64,000 nt of DNA from Zobellella iuensis (GCF_016746085.1 NZ_JAERTZ010000018.1:186001-250000), one strand, 5' to 3'; numbered from the stretch's first letter, positions 37,626 to 48,123 are shown. The notes: generated from the sequence alone by a model not told the origin. Made by a program: numbers and translations.

Positions 37626-40600
37626 TTACTCGGGCTTGCTCATGGGCGCTGAAGCGGTACTGCGGGCCGCTCCTGTGCCGGCGTGCCGGCCGCTGGTCAC
37701 AACGGCTTTGCGCTCCAGTGGCGGATAGTCCGGTTTGACGTAAGGCACAACGGGTACCGCCGGTGGCTTGGCCATGGGGGCAGAGGCCTGATGGGCGGCC
37801 TGATAGAGACCGGATACCTGCCCGGGCTTGCCATTCGCCGGGGCTGCCTCGGGCGCCGATACGGGGGCGGCGGCCGGCTGAGGGACAACCTCTGCCACCG
37901 GCTCGGCCACCACGGTTTCCGGCTCGGACAGCGCGGCCACCGGCTCGGATACCACGGTTTCCGGCTCGGACAACGCGGCCACCGGCTCGGATACCACGGT
38001 TTTCGGCTCGGACAACGCGGCCACCGGCTCGGCCACCACGGTTTTCGGCTCTGCCACCACGGTTTCCGGCTCGGCCTGGTGCTGGACGGGAGCTTCCATC
38101 ACAGGCGCGACCTCGGGCTGTACGGACTCGACTTTCGGTTCGAGCACAACTGCAGGCCGGGGCTCGGCACCAACGACCTCTTCCTCGGAAAGAGGCGCCG
38201 GAGCGGCTTCCTCGGCAACCGCTACGGCTTGCACTTCCTGCTCAGAGGCTGCCTGCGGCACGCTCCGGGTCTTGTCAACCGCAGAGGGGGACGGCTCGGT
38301 CTCTACCGCCGGGATGGCGGCCGTGTCTTCCTGGGCGACCCATTTATCTTCACCCTGGGCGGCGATCAGGGCGGCAACGCTGTCCTGGCGGCGCTGGCGG
38401 CGGCTGTCTTCGTTGATGCGCTTGCGCTTGGGCATGGTGCTGCGCTGGTGATGAGACGGCTGCTCGGTGACGTCGGCGAGCGACTCTGCGGCCACTGCCG
38501 TTACCGCTTCCTCTTCCATCTGGGTTTTGGGCTGGCGGCGTGGACGGCGCTCTGCCTTTTCCTGAGCCTCGTCGGCCGGCACGGCTGCACCGGTGGGAGA
38601 GGTGTCACCCTGGCGGCCTTCCGCATCCATGCGCACTTTTTTACGCATCTGGCGACGCTGACGGCGCTCCGCCACCACCAGTTCCTTCTGCTCGTGCTCC
38701 ACCAGCTCAGCTTCCTGTGCGGGGAGGGGAGCCTGCACCAGCGGCAGTTCGACTGCGGCGATTTCTTTCTGTTGCGGCTTCTGCCGCTCCTGTTGAGGCT
38801 GCTCGCGGCGCGGTTTACGACGCTCGCGGCGGGGTTTGTCGGTTTTCAGCTCGGCGGACGGCTCGGCCTGGGCCATCGGGGCCGGCCTGGGGGCACGCTC
38901 TTCATCCCGTGGTCTGCGGTTGCGGTTGTTGCGACGTTCGCCGCGTTCGCCGCGCTCCCGACGCTCGCTACCGCGGGCGGACGGACGAGCAGGCTGTTCA
39001 CTTGGCTCCGCAACGGCTTGCGTCGGCTCTGCCGAGCCCTTGAACCAGCTGGACAGGGCGCAGAACAGGCGGCTCAGCAGGCTGGGTTGGGCCGCCGGAA
39101 CGGGTTCAACCTTGGCTGCCACCGGTACGGGGGCCGGTGCCGGTGCCGGAGCGGCAAAGCCTTGCAAGGCCGGCTGTTCGCTCTTGGGCGCGCCCTGGCT
39201 TTGTCGAGGGGTGTACGCCGGTCTTTCGATCGTGGTTTTCAGATCGAAGCTGGTGACGTCTTCCACATCGTTGGTGCGTACCCGTGCAACCTCGAAGTGA
39301 GGCGTCTCGAGCTGTTCGTTGGGGATAATATAAATGACAACCTGGTAGCGGTTTTCCAGCCCGGCGATGGACTTGCGCTTTTCGTTGAGCAGATAGGCGG
39401 CCACGTCGACCGGCACCTGGGCGTGAATTTGCCCGGTGTTGTCCTTGAGCGCTTCTTCTTCGATCAGGCGCAGTATGGCCAGGGCCAGGGACTCGTTGTC
39501 GCGGATGGTGCCCTGGCCCAGGCAGCGGGGGCAGACGTGGGTGCTGGACTCGCCCAGCGACGGGCGCAGCCGCTGGCGGGACATTTCCAGCAGGCCGAAA
39601 CGGGAGATGCGGCCCAGCTGGATGCGGGCCCGGTCCTGGCGCACGGCATCGCGCAGGCGGTTTTCCACCTCCCGCTGGTGGCGCACCGGGGTCATGTCGA
39701 TAAAGTCGATTACCACCAGGCCGCCCAGGTCGCGCAGGCGCAGCTGGCGGGCGATTTCTTCCGCCGCTTCCAGGTTGGTCTGCAGCGCGGTTTCCTCGAT
39801 ATCGCCGCCCTTGGTGGCACGGGAAGAGTTGATGTCGATGCTGGTCAGCGCTTCGGTAGGATCGATGACGATGCTGCCGCCGGAGGGCAGGCGCACTTCC
39901 CGCTGGAAGGCGGACTCGATTTGGCTCTCGATCTGGTAGTGGCTGAACATGGGCACGTCGCCCTCGTACAGCTTGACCCTGTTGATGAAATCGGGACGCA
40001 CCAGCTGGATGTGCTGCTTGGCCCGCTCGAACACCACCGGGTTGTCGATCAGGATCTCGCCGATGTCCCGGCGCAGGTAGTCGCGGATAGCGCGGACGAT
40101 GACATTGCTTTCCTGGTGGATCAGGAAGGGGGCGGTGCGGCTTTCGGCGGCTTCCTGGATGGCGGCCCAGTGGGTTTGCAGCACGTGCAGATCCCACTCC
40201 AGCTCTTCGCCGGACTTGCCCACACCGGCGGTACGGACGATAAGACCCATGCCGTCGGGCAGCTTGAGGTGGCCGAGGGCTTCCTTCAGTTCGGTGCGCT
40301 CGTCACCCTCGATACGGCGGGAAATGCCGCCGGCACGGGGGTTGTTGGGCATCAGCACCAGGTAGGAGCCCGCCAGGCTGATGAAGGTAGTGAGGGCCGC
40401 CCCTTTGTTGCCGCGCTCTTCCTTGTCGATCTGGACGATGACTTCCTGCCCTTCCTTGACCACTTCCTTGATGTTGGGGCGGCCTTGGTAGCTGTAACCG
40501 GGGGGGAAATAGTTGCGGGCGATTTCCTTGAGCGGCAAAAAGCCGTGGCGGTCGGCGCCGTAGTCGACAAAGGCGGCTTCCAGGCTGGGTTCTACCCGAG

Positions 40601-40739
40601 TGATCTTGCCTTTATAGATGTTGGCTTTTTTCTGTTCGTGGCCGGGGCTTTCGATATCCAGATCGTAGAGTTTCTGCCCGTCTACCAGGGCTACACGCAA
40701 CTCCTCTTCTTGGGTTGCGTTAATCAGCATTCTTTTCAT
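37626..40739 (-). CDS. rne: Ribonuclease E
   Basis: Essential endoribonuclease and degradosome scaffold, 1037 residues. The catalytic half (1-530) has an S1 domain, the DNase I-like site with catalytic Asp residues in TSIDINS and VIDFIDM, and the zinc-link CPRCLGQG. At about 550-566 a short amphipathic segment ([15 protein letters not shown]) matches the membrane-targeting helix. Residues about 583-620 are Arg-rich (RNA binding). The remaining tail is Pro/Glu/Val-rich and contains a 14-residue tandem repeat, then two SAPM(A/S)KP motifs, the second just before the C-terminus. It is divergent from rluC, as in E. coli. Confidence 0.97.
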   Translation of the reverse strand: MKRMLINATQEEELRVALVDGQKLYDLDIESPGHEQKKANIYKGKITRVEPSLEAAFVDYGADRHGFLPLKEIARNYFPPGYSYQGRPNIKEVVKEGQEVIVQIDKEERGNKGAALTTFISLAGSYLVLMPNNPRAGGISRRIEGDERTELKEALGHLKLPDGMGLIVRTAGVGKSGEELEWDLHVLQTHWAAIQEAAESRTAPFLIHQESNVIVRAIRDYLRRDIGEILIDNPVVFERAKQHIQLVRPDFINRVKLYEGDVPMFSHYQIESQIESAFQREVRLPSGGSIVIDPTEALTSIDINSSRATKGGDIEETALQTNLEAAEEIARQLRLRDLGGLVVIDFIDMTPVRHQREVENRLRDAVRQDRARIQLGRISRFGLLEMSRQRLRPSLGESSTHVCPRCLGQGTIRDNESLALAILRLIEEEALKDNTGQIHAQVPVDVAAYLLNEKRKSIAGLENRYQVVIYIIPNEQLETPHFEVARVRTNDVEDVTSFDLKTTIERPAYTPRQSQGAPKSEQPALQGFAAPAPAPAPVPVAAKVEPVPAAQPSLLSRLFCALSSWFKGSAEPTQAVAEPSEQPARPSARGSERRERGERGERRNNRNRRPRDEERAPRPAPMAQAEPSAELKTDKPRRERRKPRREQPQQERQKPQQKEIAAVELPLVQAPLPAQEAELVEHEQKELVVAERRQRRQMRKKVRMDAEGRQGDTSPTGAAVPADEAQEKAERRPRRQPKTQMEEEAVTAVAAESLADVTEQPSHHQRSTMPKRKRINEDSRRQRRQDSVAALIAAQGEDKWVAQEDTAAIPAVETEPSPSAVDKTRSVPQAASEQEVQAVAVAEEAAPAPLSEEEVVGAEPRPAVVLEPKVESVQPEVAPVMEAPVQHQAEPETVVAEPKTVVAEPVAALSEPKTVVSEPVAALSEPETVVSEPVAALSEPETVVAEPVAEVVPQPAAAPVSAPEAAPANGKPGQVSGLYQAAHQASAPMAKPPAVPVVPYVKPDYPPLERKAVVTSGRHAGTGAARSTASAPMSKPE
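37894..38055 (-). repeat. 42-bp tandem repeat encoding 14-residue units in the RNase E tail
   Basis: Three full units and a partial fourth with only a few base differences encode variations of [14 protein letters not shown]. The near-identity at DNA level suggests recent expansion and possible copy-number variation. Confidence 0.85.
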
Positions 40740-41072
40740 TGAGTACTCTTTTTTATTAGGTTTTTACTGTTGTTACAGTGTTTGTATCCCCTGGTTGGCC
40801 ATTGAATTCCGACCGGCACCGGCCTCGAGTCTGTTAGCGTAACGGGTACAGCCTCCCGGCTGGGTACGCATGAGGCGCATTTTCAGGTGTCTTTCACGTC
40901 AGAGGGGGGAGCCCAAAGGCCGCGAATAAAACGGATAACCAAGGGTATTCAGGCTGCGCCGTCCGGTTGCGGAAAGCACGAAAAACGCATGCATTATCAC
41001 ACTTTACCCTCAATATTAGCAAGGCGCCTTTTTTACAGCAAAAGCCCCGTGGCTGATGTTAGAATGGCGGCC
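40740..41072. promoter_or_regulatory. Divergent rne/rluC promoter region and rne 5' UTR
   Basis: 333 bp with no supported gene. On the rne side it contains CAGCC-GGGA-GGCTG (minus strand, near 40850-40863) and other GC hairpins. E. coli rne has a long structured 5' UTR used for autoregulation, and the size here fits, but homology of the hairpins was not shown. An AT-rich segment near 40990-41040 probably holds the rluC promoter. Confidence 0.4.
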
Positions 41073-42023
41073 ATGAAACCAGAACAGCAAAACGTGCGGC
41101 TGCTCACCATAGAGGCTGAGCATGAAGGGCAGCGCATCGACAACTTTTTACGGACTCAGCTTAAAGGCGTTCCCAAAAGCCTGATTTATCGAATTTTGCG
41201 CAAGGGTGAGGTTAGGGTTAACAAAAAGCGCATCAAACCGGAATACAAACTGCTGGCCGGTGACGTGATCCGGGTGCCGCCGGTGCGGGTGGCGGAGCGG
41301 GAGCAGGAGTTGCCCTCGGCCCGACTCGACAAGGTACAGGCCCTGGACGCCGCCATCCTCTATGAAGACGACGCCCTTATCGTGCTGAACAAACCGGCGG
41401 GCACCGCCGTGCATGGCGGCAGCGGCCTGAGTTTCGGGGTGATCGAAGGCATGCGCGCCTTGCGGCCCGAGGCGCGTTTCCTTGAACTGGTGCACCGGCT
41501 GGATCGGGATACCTCCGGCATACTGCTGATTGCCAAGAAGCGCAGCATGCTGAAAAGCCTGCATGAGCAGCTGCGCGACAAGACCATGGATAAGCACTAT
41601 TTTGCCCTGGTGCGCGGCCAGTGGCAGGCGCATCAAAAGGCGGTGACGGCGCCGCTCAAGAAAAATGTGCTGGCGTCGGGTGAACGCGTGGTGCGGGTAG
41701 ATAAGGAAGGAAAACCCTCGGAAACCCGTTTCCGCATCATCCGGCGCTACCGGGAGGCGACCCTGGTGGAGGCCAGCCCGGTGACCGGCCGTACCCACCA
41801 GATCCGGGTACACAGCCTGCATGCGGGGCATCCTATTGCCGGCGACAACAAATACGGTGATGCCCAGTTTGATGACAGCATGCGCGAGCTGGGCCTGGGC
41901 CGGCTGTTCCTGCATGCCTGCCGTATCCGCTTCTACCACCCGCGGCTGGAGCAGACCATGACCCTGGAGGCACCGCTGGAACCGGGTTTGCAGCGGCTGC
42001 TCGACAAGCTGCCGCCGGCATGA
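41073..42023 (+). CDS. rluC: 23S rRNA pseudouridine synthase C (955/2504/2580)
   Basis: Makes pseudouridines in 23S rRNA. 316 residues: an N-terminal S4 RNA-binding domain ([36 protein letters not shown]) and the RluA-type catalytic domain with [11 protein letters not shown] (catalytic Asp) and [13 protein letters not shown]. The start at 41073 ([10 protein letters not shown]) matches E. coli RluC; a longer upstream frame is promoter region. The ATGA overlap couples it to the following phosphatase. Confidence 0.96.
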   Translation: MKPEQQNVRLLTIEAEHEGQRIDNFLRTQLKGVPKSLIYRILRKGEVRVNKKRIKPEYKLLAGDVIRVPPVRVAEREQELPSARLDKVQALDAAILYEDDALIVLNKPAGTAVHGGSGLSFGVIEGMRALRPEARFLELVHRLDRDTSGILLIAKKRSMLKSLHEQLRDKTMDKHYFALVRGQWQAHQKAVTAPLKKNVLASGERVVRVDKEGKPSETRFRIIRRYREATLVEASPVTGRTHQIRVHSLHAGHPIAGDNKYGDAQFDDSMRELGLGRLFLHACRIRFYHPRLEQTMTLEAPLEPGLQRLLDKLPPA

Positions 42024-42661
42024 AGTACCAGTTGGTGGTCTTCGACTGGGACGGTACTCTGATGGACTCTGTCGCGCGTATCGTTTCTTCCATGCAGGCC
42101 GCGGCGGCCGAATGCGGTCTGCCGCGGCCCGAGGCCGCCGAGGTGCGCCATATCATCGGGCTCAGCCTTCATCAGGCATTTCCGCTGCTGTTCGGCCCAC
42201 TGCCGGCCGGGCAGGCGGATGCCCTGTTTGCGGCTTATCGCCGGCACTACCTGGAGCTGAATTGTACGCCTTCGCCGCTGTTCGACGGCGTTGCCGATAT
42301 CGTTATGGGTCTGCACCGGCATGGCTATCGGCTGGCGGTGGCCACCGGCAAGGCGAGGGCGGGGCTGGATCGGGTGCTGGAGGAAACCGGGTTGGGCCCC
42401 TATTTTCATGCCTTGCGCGGGGCGGATGAGGCCCAGTCAAAGCCTCACCCGCTGATGCTGGAGCAGATCCTGAACGAGCTGCAGCTGACACCCGGGCAGG
42501 CGGTGATGGTGGGGGATTCCAGCTACGATCTGGCCATGGCCGAAGCCATCGGCATGGACCGCATCGGGGTGACCTACGGCGTCCATGGCCATGAAATATT
42601 ATGCCAACATACACCGTTAACCCTAATCGATGATATCCGCCAGCTGCCGCGCTGGCTGTAA
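42020..42661 (+). CDS. HAD-family phosphatase (phosphoglycolate phosphatase-like)
   Basis: 213 residues. HAD motifs: [11 protein letters not shown] (nucleophile and acid Asp), VATGK (motif II), and [14 protein letters not shown] (motif IV), with a Lys in SKPHP (motif III). The helical cap makes it subclass IA, like Gph and YqaB. Substrate is not determined. It is coupled to rluC by a four-base overlap, as in Vibrio and Aeromonas relatives as I recall. Confidence 0.9.
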   Translation: MKYQLVVFDWDGTLMDSVARIVSSMQAAAAECGLPRPEAAEVRHIIGLSLHQAFPLLFGPLPAGQADALFAAYRRHYLELNCTPSPLFDGVADIVMGLHRHGYRLAVATGKARAGLDRVLEETGLGPYFHALRGADEAQSKPHPLMLEQILNELQLTPGQAVMVGDSSYDLAMAEAIGMDRIGVTYGVHGHEILCQHTPLTLIDDIRQLPRWL

Positions 42662-42739
42662 CCATCCGGCAGGCAGTGCTGTAAACGCTCGGCTGGAAGC
42701 AGCCCGAGTTGCTTGACGACCCGGGCCGTGGTGCCGATG

Positions 42740-42780
42740 CTCCAGCTTCCAGCTTCCAGCTTCCAGCTTCCAGCTTCCAG
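42740..42780 (-). repeat. (CTGGAAG)n heptamer array abutting the maf stop codon
   Basis: Five exact copies and one six-base variant of CTTCCAG (plus strand) in tandem end two bases from the maf stop. It is the longest of several such arrays in the window and lies between the convergent HAD and maf genes. Confidence 0.85.
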
Positions 42781-42781
42781 C

Positions 42782-43360
42782 TCAGGGCACTTCCACCCCG
42801 AAACGGGCCAGCAAGTCCACCAGTCCGATCAGCGGCAGGCCGACCAGGCTGTTGGGATCCCGCCCCTCCATGCGTTCGAACAGGCTGATGCCGAGGCCTT
42901 CGCACTTGAAGGCACCGGCGCAGTCCAGGGCCGGCTCCCTGTCCAGGTAGCGGTCTATCTGGGTGTCGTTCAGCCTACGGAAATGAACCGTGAAGGGCTC
43001 GACCAGCGAGTGCAGCTCGCCGCTCGCCGCATCCAGCACGGCCAGGCCGGTATAGAAGGTGACGGCATTACCGCTGGCGGCCAGCAGTTGTGCCCGGGCC
43101 TGTTCCCGGGTGCCGGGTTTACCCAGTATCCGGCCCTGGTTGACACAGACCTGGTCCGAGCCAATCACCAGGCCCTTGGGGTACAGTGCGGCCACCGCCC
43201 GGGCTTTCTGCTGCGCCAGGCGCAACACCAGCGCGTCGGCGCTTTCATCGGGCAGGGGCGACTCATCGATAGCCGGGCTATGACAGTCGAAATCCAGTCC
43301 CAGCTTGCGCAGCAACTGCTGGCGGTAGCGGGAGGAAGAAGCGAGGATAATATGGGCCAT
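42782..43360 (-). CDS. yceF: Maf-like nucleotide pyrophosphatase YceF (7-methyl-GTP type)
   Basis: House-cleaning pyrophosphatase of 192 residues, hydrolysing m7GTP in the E. coli orthologue. LASSSRYRQQLL at the start is the Maf loop, IGSDQVC holds the catalytic Asp, and FKCEGLGISLFERMEGRDPN is typical of the YceF subgroup. The ATG at 43360 follows AGGTG; a GTG two codons earlier is possible. Divergent from the yceD-rpmF operon, as in E. coli. Confidence 0.93.
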   Translation of the reverse strand: MAHIILASSSRYRQQLLRKLGLDFDCHSPAIDESPLPDESADALVLRLAQQKARAVAALYPKGLVIGSDQVCVNQGRILGKPGTREQARAQLLAASGNAVTFYTGLAVLDAASGELHSLVEPFTVHFRRLNDTQIDRYLDREPALDCAGAFKCEGLGISLFERMEGRDPNSLVGLPLIGLVDLLARFGVEVP

Positions 43361-43481
43361 GGTCACCTGGGCGCGTTACAGCAAAACCCGGATTGTAGTG
43401 CCTTGTCGAGCCGTCGTCATGCCCTGGGCATCGCCCGGGCCACCTTTGGTCTGGTTATTGACTTGCAAGGCATTTTTCCCT

Positions 43482-43510
43482 TTGACTCCCGTGTCCGGTC
43501 GCTATAATAT
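43482..43510 (+). promoter_or_regulatory. Probable sigma-70 promoter of the yceD-rpmF-plsX-fab operon
   Basis: TTGACT (43482-43487) and TAATAT (43505-43510) are 17 bp apart; TATAAT overlaps two bases earlier. It lies just upstream of the yceD start, so the 5' UTR would be very short. Confidence 0.65.
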
Positions 43511-43519
43511 GCGCGCCTT

Positions 43520-44041
43520 ATGGAAAAGGTAAAGTTGCCCATTAAGGTTGATCCCGCTCGCTGCGCGCTTAAACGTCTCGATTATCAAGGCGCTTATGCC
43601 CCAGCGCTGATGCCCAGACTGGCGGAATCAACCCAAGGTATCCATGGTGATATTGACGTCTCTCTGAGCTTTGGTACAGATGCCCAAGGGTTGCGTGTGA
43701 TGTCGGGCCAGGCCCGTGCGCAGGTAACACTCCAGTGCCAACGTTGTAATGAGCTGTTTGATACCGCTATAGAGTCCGAGTTTACATACACGCCTCTGCG
43801 TGAAGACGCCGAGGCGCCGGAGTTGCCGGAAGCCTACGACACCTTTGAGGTGGATGAGTTTGGTGAAATCAACCTGGTTCAGGTCATTGAGGATGAACTC
43901 ATTCTCAACCTGCCACTGGTGCCGGTTCATGAAAATGAACACTGTGCCGAGGGCAAGTACGACATGAGCTTCGGGGATATCCCCACCACCGACGAGCGTC
44001 CGAATCCTTTCGCGATTCTGGAAGAATTGAAACGTAAGTAA
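43520..44041 (+). CDS. yceD: 23S rRNA accumulation protein YceD (DUF177)
   Basis: 173-residue DUF177 protein, conserved directly before rpmF across proteobacteria and linked to 23S rRNA accumulation. CQRCNELFDTAIESEF has the CxxC-type motif, and the tail (NPFAILEELKRK) is typical. The ATG at 43520 lacks a clear ribosome binding site and lies about ten bases after the predicted promoter, so the mRNA may be nearly leaderless. Confidence 0.9.
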   Translation: MEKVKLPIKVDPARCALKRLDYQGAYAPALMPRLAESTQGIHGDIDVSLSFGTDAQGLRVMSGQARAQVTLQCQRCNELFDTAIESEFTYTPLREDAEAPELPEAYDTFEVDEFGEINLVQVIEDELILNLPLVPVHENEHCAEGKYDMSFGDIPTTDERPNPFAILEELKRK

Positions 44042-44062
44042 CTGATTTAGGAGTGAGGTCAA

Positions 44063-44233
44063 ATGGCCGTACAACAGAACCGTAAAACCCGTTCCAGACG
44101 TGGTATGCGTCGTTCACACGATGCACTGAGCACTGCTGCTCTGTCTGTGGATCAAACCACTGGCGAAATCCATCGTCGTCACCACGTGACTGCCGATGGT
44201 TTCTACCGTGGTAAAAAGGTAATCGCCAAGTAA
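44063..44233 (+). CDS. rpmF: 50S ribosomal protein L32
   Basis: A 56-residue basic ribosomal protein beginning [20 protein letters not shown] and ending [16 protein letters not shown] lies before the ATG. The cysteine pairs of zinc-binding L32 forms are absent, as in other gammaproteobacteria. Between yceD (21 bp) and plsX (10 bp) in the conserved operon. Confidence 0.97.
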   Translation: MAVQQNRKTRSRRGMRRSHDALSTAALSVDQTTGEIHRRHHVTADGFYRGKKVIAK

Positions 44234-44243
44234 GGGTTGCCTT

Positions 44244-45254
44244 TTGTCGCAGCTGATTGTTGCGTTAGATATGATGGGGGGCGATCATGGCCCCTCAGTC
44301 ACAGTGCCTGCCGCCGCGCAGGCACTGTCGCTTCTGCCCAATCTTAATCTGGTCCTCTTTGGCCCGGAAGCGGAACTTTCTCCCTGGCTAAGCCGGTTTC
44401 ATTTACAATCCCATGCCCGGGTACGCGTACATTTCTGCTCCCAGCAGGTGGGCAATGAGCACAAGGCCGCTTATGCCCTGCGGCATCTGACCGATTCTTC
44501 CATGCGCAAGGCGCTCGATGCCCTGGCCACCGGACAGGCCGGTGCCTGTGTCAGTGCCGGCAATACCGGCGCCTTGATGGCGATGGCCATGAAGGTGCTC
44601 AATACCTTGCCCGGGGTGGACAGGCCGGCCCTGATCACCCGGCTGCCGCAAGCCGGCGGCGGTTATGCCTTGTTGCTGGATGTGGGGGCCAATGTCAGCT
44701 GTGACGCCGACCAACTGCTGCAGTTTGCGTTGATGGGGGAACAGGCGGCGCGCCATACCCAGGGATTGTCTTGCCCTCGTATTGCCTTGCTGAACGTGGG
44801 CGCGGAAGCGAACAAGGGCAACGAGGCGGTGCGTGAGGCCGCCCAGCGGCTAGCCAAGGTAGAGGGGTTGCATTATACGGGTTATGTGGAAGGGGACGAT
44901 CTCTTTGCCGGCAAGGCCGATGTCATCGTGTGCGATGGCTTCGTCGGCAATGTGGCTCTGAAAGCCAGCGAGGGGGTGGCCCGGCTGTTGCTGGGATTGG
45001 GGCAACATCGCGGCATTTTGTGGAAAATGCTGACTTTTTGGTTAAAAAAGCGGCTTTCCCATCTGAACCCCGACCAGTATAACGGTGCGAGTCTGATAGG
45101 ATTACGCGCCAGTGTGGTCAAGAGCCATGGGAGTGCCGGCTCACCCGCCTTCTTAAATGCGATCTTGCAGGCCGTGGCCGAAATTGAACATGAGCTGCCG
45201 GCAAGCATCGCGCATCGTTTTGACACTGCCCCACAGGACAGTCACGCAAGATAA
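44244..45254 (+). CDS. plsX: Phosphate acyltransferase PlsX
   Basis: Makes acyl-phosphate from acyl-ACP for phospholipid synthesis. 336 residues with [65 protein letters not shown] and [16 protein letters not shown]. The start is a TTG at 44244 with AAGGG eight bases upstream; no ATG is suitably placed before the conserved start. Confidence 0.95.
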   Translation: MSQLIVALDMMGGDHGPSVTVPAAAQALSLLPNLNLVLFGPEAELSPWLSRFHLQSHARVRVHFCSQQVGNEHKAAYALRHLTDSSMRKALDALATGQAGACVSAGNTGALMAMAMKVLNTLPGVDRPALITRLPQAGGGYALLLDVGANVSCDADQLLQFALMGEQAARHTQGLSCPRIALLNVGAEANKGNEAVREAAQRLAKVEGLHYTGYVEGDDLFAGKADVIVCDGFVGNVALKASEGVARLLLGLGQHRGILWKMLTFWLKKRLSHLNPDQYNGASLIGLRASVVKSHGSAGSPAFLNAILQAVAEIEHELPASIAHRFDTAPQDSHAR

Positions 45255-45259
45255 CGCCT

Positions 45260-46219
45260 ATGAACAGTAGAATATTGGGAACTGGCAGCTACCTGCCAGA
45301 GGCGGTACGTACCAATGCCGACCTGGAGCAAATGGTAGAGACCAGCGACGACTGGATCCTCGAGCGCACCGGCATTCGAGAGCGCCGCATCGCCGGGGCG
45401 GAGGAGAGCATCGCCACCATGTCTTATGGCGCGGCGTTGCGCGCCCTGGACGCGGCCGGTATCGAGGCGCAGCAGCTGGACATGATAGTGCTGGCCACCA
45501 CCAGTGCCGACAATGCCTTTCCGGCGGCGGCCTGTGAAGTGCAGGCCATGCTCGAGGTTCCCGGTATCCCGGCCTTCGACATCGCTGCCGCCTGCGCCGG
45601 CTTCAGCTATGCCCTGAGTGTCGCCGACCAGTTTATCCGCGGCGGCCAGGCCCGTCATATCCTGGTGATCGGCGCCGATGCGCTGTCACGCATGTGCGCG
45701 CCGGACGATCGTTCGACTATCATCTTATTCGGTGACGGCGCCGGTGCCGTGGTGCTCGGGGCCAGCGAAGAGCCCGGTATCTTGTCCACGCACCTGCATG
45801 CCGACGGCCGCTACGGCGAGTTGCTCAAGTTGCCCCAGCGGCAGCGGGGGGTCACCGGCAGCGAGATGGACGCCTACATGCACATGAAGGGCAACGAGGT
45901 GTTCAAGGTGGCGGTGTCGCGCCTGAGCGACATCGTGACCCAGACTCTGGAGGCCAACGGCATCGACAAGTCCGAGCTGGACTGGCTGGTGCCGCACCAG
46001 GCCAACTACCGCATCATCAACGCCACGGCCCGCAAGCTGAACATGCCGCTCGAACGGGTGATCCTGACCCTCGACAAGCACGGCAACACCTCTGCCGCCA
46101 GCGTGCCCATCGCCCTGGACGAGGGCGTGCGCGACGGTCGCATCCAGCGCGGCCATCTGGTATTGCTGGAGGCCTTCGGTGGCGGTTTTGCCTGGGGCTC
46201 GGCCCTGGTTCGTTTTTAA
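45260..46219 (+). CDS. fabH: Beta-ketoacyl-ACP synthase III
   Basis: Condenses acetyl-CoA with malonyl-ACP to start fatty acid synthesis. 319 residues; the triad is visible as Cys in [12 protein letters not shown], His in VPHQANYR and Asn in [10 protein letters not shown]. Starts five bases after plsX and is followed by fabD after 13 bp. Confidence 0.97.
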   Translation: MNSRILGTGSYLPEAVRTNADLEQMVETSDDWILERTGIRERRIAGAEESIATMSYGAALRALDAAGIEAQQLDMIVLATTSADNAFPAAACEVQAMLEVPGIPAFDIAAACAGFSYALSVADQFIRGGQARHILVIGADALSRMCAPDDRSTIILFGDGAGAVVLGASEEPGILSTHLHADGRYGELLKLPQRQRGVTGSEMDAYMHMKGNEVFKVAVSRLSDIVTQTLEANGIDKSELDWLVPHQANYRIINATARKLNMPLERVILTLDKHGNTSAASVPIALDEGVRDGRIQRGHLVLLEAFGGGFAWGSALVRF

Positions 46220-46232
46220 AGAAGGAAACACC

Positions 46233-47168
46233 ATGACTTTTGCCATTACCTTTCCCGGACAGGGATCCCAGGCGGTGGGCATGCTCGCGGGCGTGCTGGC
46301 CGAGCATGACATCGTGAAGCAGACCTTTGCCGAGGCGTCTACCGCGCTGGGCTATGACATGGCCGAGCTGGTACTGAACGGCCCGGCGGAAGAGCTGAAC
46401 AAGACCTGGCGCACCCAGCCGGCGCTGTTGACCGCGTCCGTCGCCCTGTGGCGGCTGTGGCAACAGCAGGGCGGAGCCGCACCGGCGGTGATGGCCGGCC
46501 ACAGCCTGGGCGAATATTCCGCCCTGGTGTGTGCCGGCGTGCTGTCCCTGGCCGACGGTGTCCGGCTGGTGGAGCTGCGCGGCCGACTGATGCAGGAGGC
46601 GGTGCCCGAAGGTACCGGTGCCATGTCCGCCATCATCGGCCTGGACAACGACACCATCGTTGCCAACTGTGCCAAGGCCGAGCAGGGCGAGGTGGTGTCG
46701 GCGGTGAACTTCAACTCCCCGGGGCAGGTGGTGATCGCCGGCCACAAGGCGGCGGTGGAGCGGGCCAACACCCTGATGAAGGACAGCGGCGCCAAACGTG
46801 CGCTGCCGCTGCCGGTGAGCGTGCCGTCCCACTGCGCCCTGATGCGTCCGGCCGCCGAAAAGCTGGCCGAGACCCTGGCCGGGATGAGCTTCAATACACC
46901 GGCCGTGCCCGTGATCAACAACGTCGACGTCAGGGCCGAGACCGATCCCGCCGCTATCAAGGACGCCCTGGTGCGCCAACTGTACAGCCCGGTGCGCTGG
47001 ACCGAAACCGTGGAAGCCATGGCCGGGCAGGGAATCACCCTGGCACTGGAGGTGGGGCCCGGCAAGGTGCTGACCGGTCTGGCCAAGCGCATCGACAAAC
47101 GGGTCGAGGGCCTGGCGGTGAATGACGACGCCGGCCTGGAGCAGGCGCTGGCCGCCGTTAAGGGTTGA
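46233..47168 (+). CDS. fabD: Malonyl-CoA:ACP transacylase
   Basis: Loads malonyl groups onto ACP. 311 residues with FPGQGSQ, the nucleophile Ser in GHSLGEYS, the Arg in ELRGRLMQ and the active-site His in VPSHCALM. GAAGGA precedes the ATG at 46233. Followed after 108 bp by fabG. Confidence 0.97.
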   Translation: MTFAITFPGQGSQAVGMLAGVLAEHDIVKQTFAEASTALGYDMAELVLNGPAEELNKTWRTQPALLTASVALWRLWQQQGGAAPAVMAGHSLGEYSALVCAGVLSLADGVRLVELRGRLMQEAVPEGTGAMSAIIGLDNDTIVANCAKAEQGEVVSAVNFNSPGQVVIAGHKAAVERANTLMKDSGAKRALPLPVSVPSHCALMRPAAEKLAETLAGMSFNTPAVPVINNVDVRAETDPAAIKDALVRQLYSPVRWTETVEAMAGQGITLALEVGPGKVLTGLAKRIDKRVEGLAVNDDAGLEQALAAVKG

Positions 47169-47276
47169 TTAAGAGCGGAGGCGGGTTTTCCCGGCTTCGG
47201 CAAGTGACGAAATTCAATAGGGGATGGTGGAGCCTGTGTTGCGCCACCATCCTCCCCACGGTTTAAAGGAGTCATT

Positions 47277-48011
47277 ATGAGTTTTTCCGGTAAAGTGGTG
47301 CTGGTCACCGGGGCCAGCCGGGGTATCGGCCGGGCCACCGCAGAATTGTTTGCCAGCCGCGGTGCCACCGTGATCGGTACCGCCACCAGCGACCAGGGCG
47401 CCGAGGCGATCAGCGCCTATCTGGGCGAAAACGGGACAGGCCTGGTGCTGAACGTCACCGATGCGGAATCCATGAGCCAGCTGCTCGACACCATCAAGCA
47501 GCGCTACGGCGACATCGACGTGTTGGTCAACAATGCCGGCATCACCCGCGACAATCTGATGATGCGGATGAAGGACGAGGAATGGCAGGATATCCTGGAC
47601 ACCAACCTGACCTCGGTATTCCGTCTGTCCAAGGCGGTGCTGCGTGCCATGATGAAGAAACGCTTCGGCCGCATCATCACCATCGGCTCCGTCGTGGGCA
47701 CCATGGGCAATGCGGGCCAGGCCAACTATGCGGCTGCCAAGGCCGGTTTAATCGGTTTCAGCAAGTCCCTGGGCCGGGAAGTGGCGTCCCGTGGCATTAC
47801 CGTAAATGTGGTGGCCCCCGGATTTATTGAAACTGACATGACGCGCGCATTGAATGACGAGCAAAGGGCCGCTATCTTGTCACAGGTTCCGGCACAACGT
47901 CTGGGTGAAGCCAAGGAAATTGCATCCGCCGTTGCCTTTCTGGCGTCGGAAGAAGCCGGTTATATCACCGGTGAAACGCTGCACGTTAACGGCGGCATGT
48001 ACATGGTTTGA
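47277..48011 (+). CDS. fabG: 3-oxoacyl-ACP reductase
   Basis: NADPH-dependent reduction of beta-ketoacyl-ACP. 244 residues, short-chain dehydrogenase fold: TGASRGIGRATAE binds the cofactor, NNAGITRDNLMMRM, and the catalytic Ser in GSVVG with YAAAKAG (Tyr, Lys). AAGGAG precedes the ATG. After it comes a 158-bp gap with the acpP promoter. Confidence 0.97.
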   Translation: MSFSGKVVLVTGASRGIGRATAELFASRGATVIGTATSDQGAEAISAYLGENGTGLVLNVTDAESMSQLLDTIKQRYGDIDVLVNNAGITRDNLMMRMKDEEWQDILDTNLTSVFRLSKAVLRAMMKKRFGRIITIGSVVGTMGNAGQANYAAAKAGLIGFSKSLGREVASRGITVNVVAPGFIETDMTRALNDEQRAAILSQVPAQRLGEAKEIASAVAFLASEEAGYITGETLHVNGGMYMV

Positions 48012-48070
48012 TGAAAATCCCGGCAGTTAGACCCTATTTGACGGAAATTGCTGCATTTTTAGCATAAATT

Positions 48071-48123
48071 CTGGTTAGACCAGCCTCAAATAGGCTTGCA
48101 AACTACGGTCAATTTAATACACT
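48071..48123 (+). promoter_or_regulatory. acpP promoter with FadR-like palindrome
   Basis: A -35 like TTGCAA (48096-48101) and -10 TACACT (48118-48123) are 16 bp apart. Upstream, CTGGT-TAG-ACCAG (48071-48083) matches the FadR operator core, centred near -53. FadR activates several fab genes in E. coli, so activation here is plausible but not shown. Confidence 0.5.

Noticed and set aside
37683-40742. 1019-residue plus-strand frame opposite rne
   Set aside because: It is the mirror of RNase E, with a repetitive Gly/Arg/His-rich product and no recognisable motif.
42740-42780. Heptamer array considered as a CRISPR-like repeat
   Set aside because: Units are 7 bp and contiguous with no spacers; it is a simple tandem repeat.
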